From Cephalothrix spiralis (taxonomy: Eukaryota > Nemertea > Palaeonemertea > Archinemertea > Cephalotrichidae), in NCBI GenBank assembly GCA_032353305.1, contig JAUCNG010257742.1:1-12510 (forward strand): DNA of 12,510 bases. The letters are read 5' to 3'. Of the stretch, positions 11,987-12,510 are shown piece after piece; positions within the stretch are counted from its first letter, which is position 1, and each line of letters opens with the position of its first letter. The position numbers and the translations under genes were made by a program. Under the pieces are notes generated by a model. The model worked only from the letters and a program-made list of their open reading frames with translations. It had not been told where the DNA came from and searched no databases.

Positions 11987-12009
11987 CCGCATCCACGCAG
12001 ACCCCTTGG
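11987..12009 (-). repeat. Exact 23-bp inverted partner of 11376-11398
   Basis: This 23-base segment (beginning ccgcatccacgcagacc) is the exact reverse complement of 11376-11398, the start of the first 36-bp direct repeat. The match runs about five bases further inward with one mismatch. The arms enclose about 590 bp. No matching target-site duplication is visible outside the arms, so a transposon with these as terminal repeats is not proven. Confidence 0.8.
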
Positions 12010-12015
12010 TTAGAC

Positions 12016-12434
12016 GTGCGTGGACAATCACAACACGCTGACAACGATGTCAATTCCTTTCTCCTCATAATATTACTTTTCGAATTTATTTGCAGAGCCT
12101 CCGGCTCAAAAATAAATGAATCGAAAATAAAAGTTCTCCCTATTGGACTTAGGTCTGATCTAGAAGACTTGTCACCAATCCAAAATCTCATAAAAACGGA
12201 AATAGAAATATTAGGAGTAATTTTTTTTCCTAACCTCAACAAGAGGAACTGGCCAGCAAAGCTTGCCATGTGCCATGGCATTCTGAAACCAAAATATACA
12301 TAGTTAATACATTTGTACTAAGTAATATGTGGCACGTTGCCAGAATAGTAGATGTCCACTTCTCTCAAATAAGCGAGTATCACGTTTTTTATGGGCGGCG
12401 ATCATACCTCCATCCCCTCAAAGGTGGCCTTGGT
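12016..12434 (+). pseudogene. Broken non-LTR retrotransposon reverse transcriptase fragment
   Basis: Two overlapping plus-strand frames carry conserved reverse-transcriptase blocks in the right order. Frame one (12016 to about 12290) reads SQHADND-VNSFLL, corresponding to the catalytic Y-A-D-D block at 12034-12048. It continues with RASGSKINESKIKVLPIG, IEILGVIFFPNL and KRNWPAKLA. Frame two (about 12291-12434) reads KIYIVNTFVLSNMWHVARI and then GRRSYLHPLKGGLG, matching the later thumb-side blocks. Between HGILKP and KIYIVN the usual W-x-x-R-x-L-x-x-x-G-K segment is missing, so a small deletion has shifted the frame. The catalytic block has His for Tyr and an extra Asn inside the Asp-Asp pair. 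The fragment is dead, 5'-truncated and apparently interrupted at 12435. The clade cannot be fixed by eye. Confidence 0.75.
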
Positions 12435-12510
12435 CAGTGGCGGATATTCCAAGAATTTGTGGGGGGTTGAAGACTTGAATTGACCAAGAAATTCGAATCT
12501 GCGGAGCTGC
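12435..12510 (+). mobile_element. Possible hAT-type transposon end (partial, runs off the window)
   Basis: The reverse-transcriptase similarity stops at GGLG, and the DNA then reads cagtggcggatattccaag followed by a G-run (tggggggtt). CAGTGGCGGAT-type ends followed by a G-rich tract are familiar as hAT-family terminal repeats in invertebrate genomes. The position, exactly where the retrotransposon similarity ends, fits a later insertion into it. The eight bases before it (12427-12434, gccttggt) would be the target duplication. The other end lies outside the window, so this cannot be confirmed here. Confidence 0.4.

Noticed and set aside
11979-12281. 100-codon minus-strand ORF
   Set aside because: It is antisense to the reverse-transcriptase fragment, whose plus-strand reading has clear conserved blocks.

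Overview
The window looks like nuclear DNA of a metazoan, most likely a marine or other aquatic invertebrate. It is AT-rich and has a gene-sparse flank full of decayed transposon pieces: non-LTR retrotransposon fragments, a tRNA-like SINE remnant and candidate DNA-transposon ends. Its one gene encodes an ankyrin-repeat protein with a SOCS-box-like C-terminus, an architecture known from animals. No species can be named from the sequence.

The gene occupies two thirds of the window. An uninterrupted 2749-codon ORF on the minus strand (8867 down to 618) encodes about 66-68 ankyrin repeats. It is followed by a degenerate helical region, a SOCS-box-like module (BC-box-like residues 2622-2631, Cul5-box-like residues 2666-2678) and an Asp/Tyr/Gly-rich tail (2702-2749). 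This is the layout of the ASB (ankyrin and SOCS box) substrate receptors of Cullin-5 E3 ligases, at several times the usual ASB length. The middle of the array is built from two modules: A (four repeats, about 143 residues) and B (six repeats, about 229 residues), in the order A-A-B / A-A-A-B / A-B. Module A2 carries a chimeric duplication that looks like the scar of a recent unequal exchange with A1.

From 1 to 617, downstream of the gene, there is a short possible endonuclease remnant of a non-LTR retrotransposon (minus strand) and otherwise nothing recognisable. From 8868 to 12510, upstream of the gene, there is a plausible 3' splice site 10 bp before the start codon. Beyond it lie two diverged inverted copies of a repeat (8943-9101 and 10042-10231) around a tRNA-like SINE remnant, a TTAA-bounded possible piggyBac-type MITE (10358-10755), a cluster of 36-bp direct repeats with a distant exact 23-bp inverted partner (11376-12009), and a broken reverse-transcriptase fragment (12016-12434). 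That fragment appears to be cut by a hAT-like transposon end at 12435.

There is no operon logic here. The one active-looking gene probably makes a very large adaptor protein, and everything else is mobile-element debris. The points most worth following are the giant ASB-like architecture, the inserted SOCS box, and the higher-order repeat with its exchange scar.
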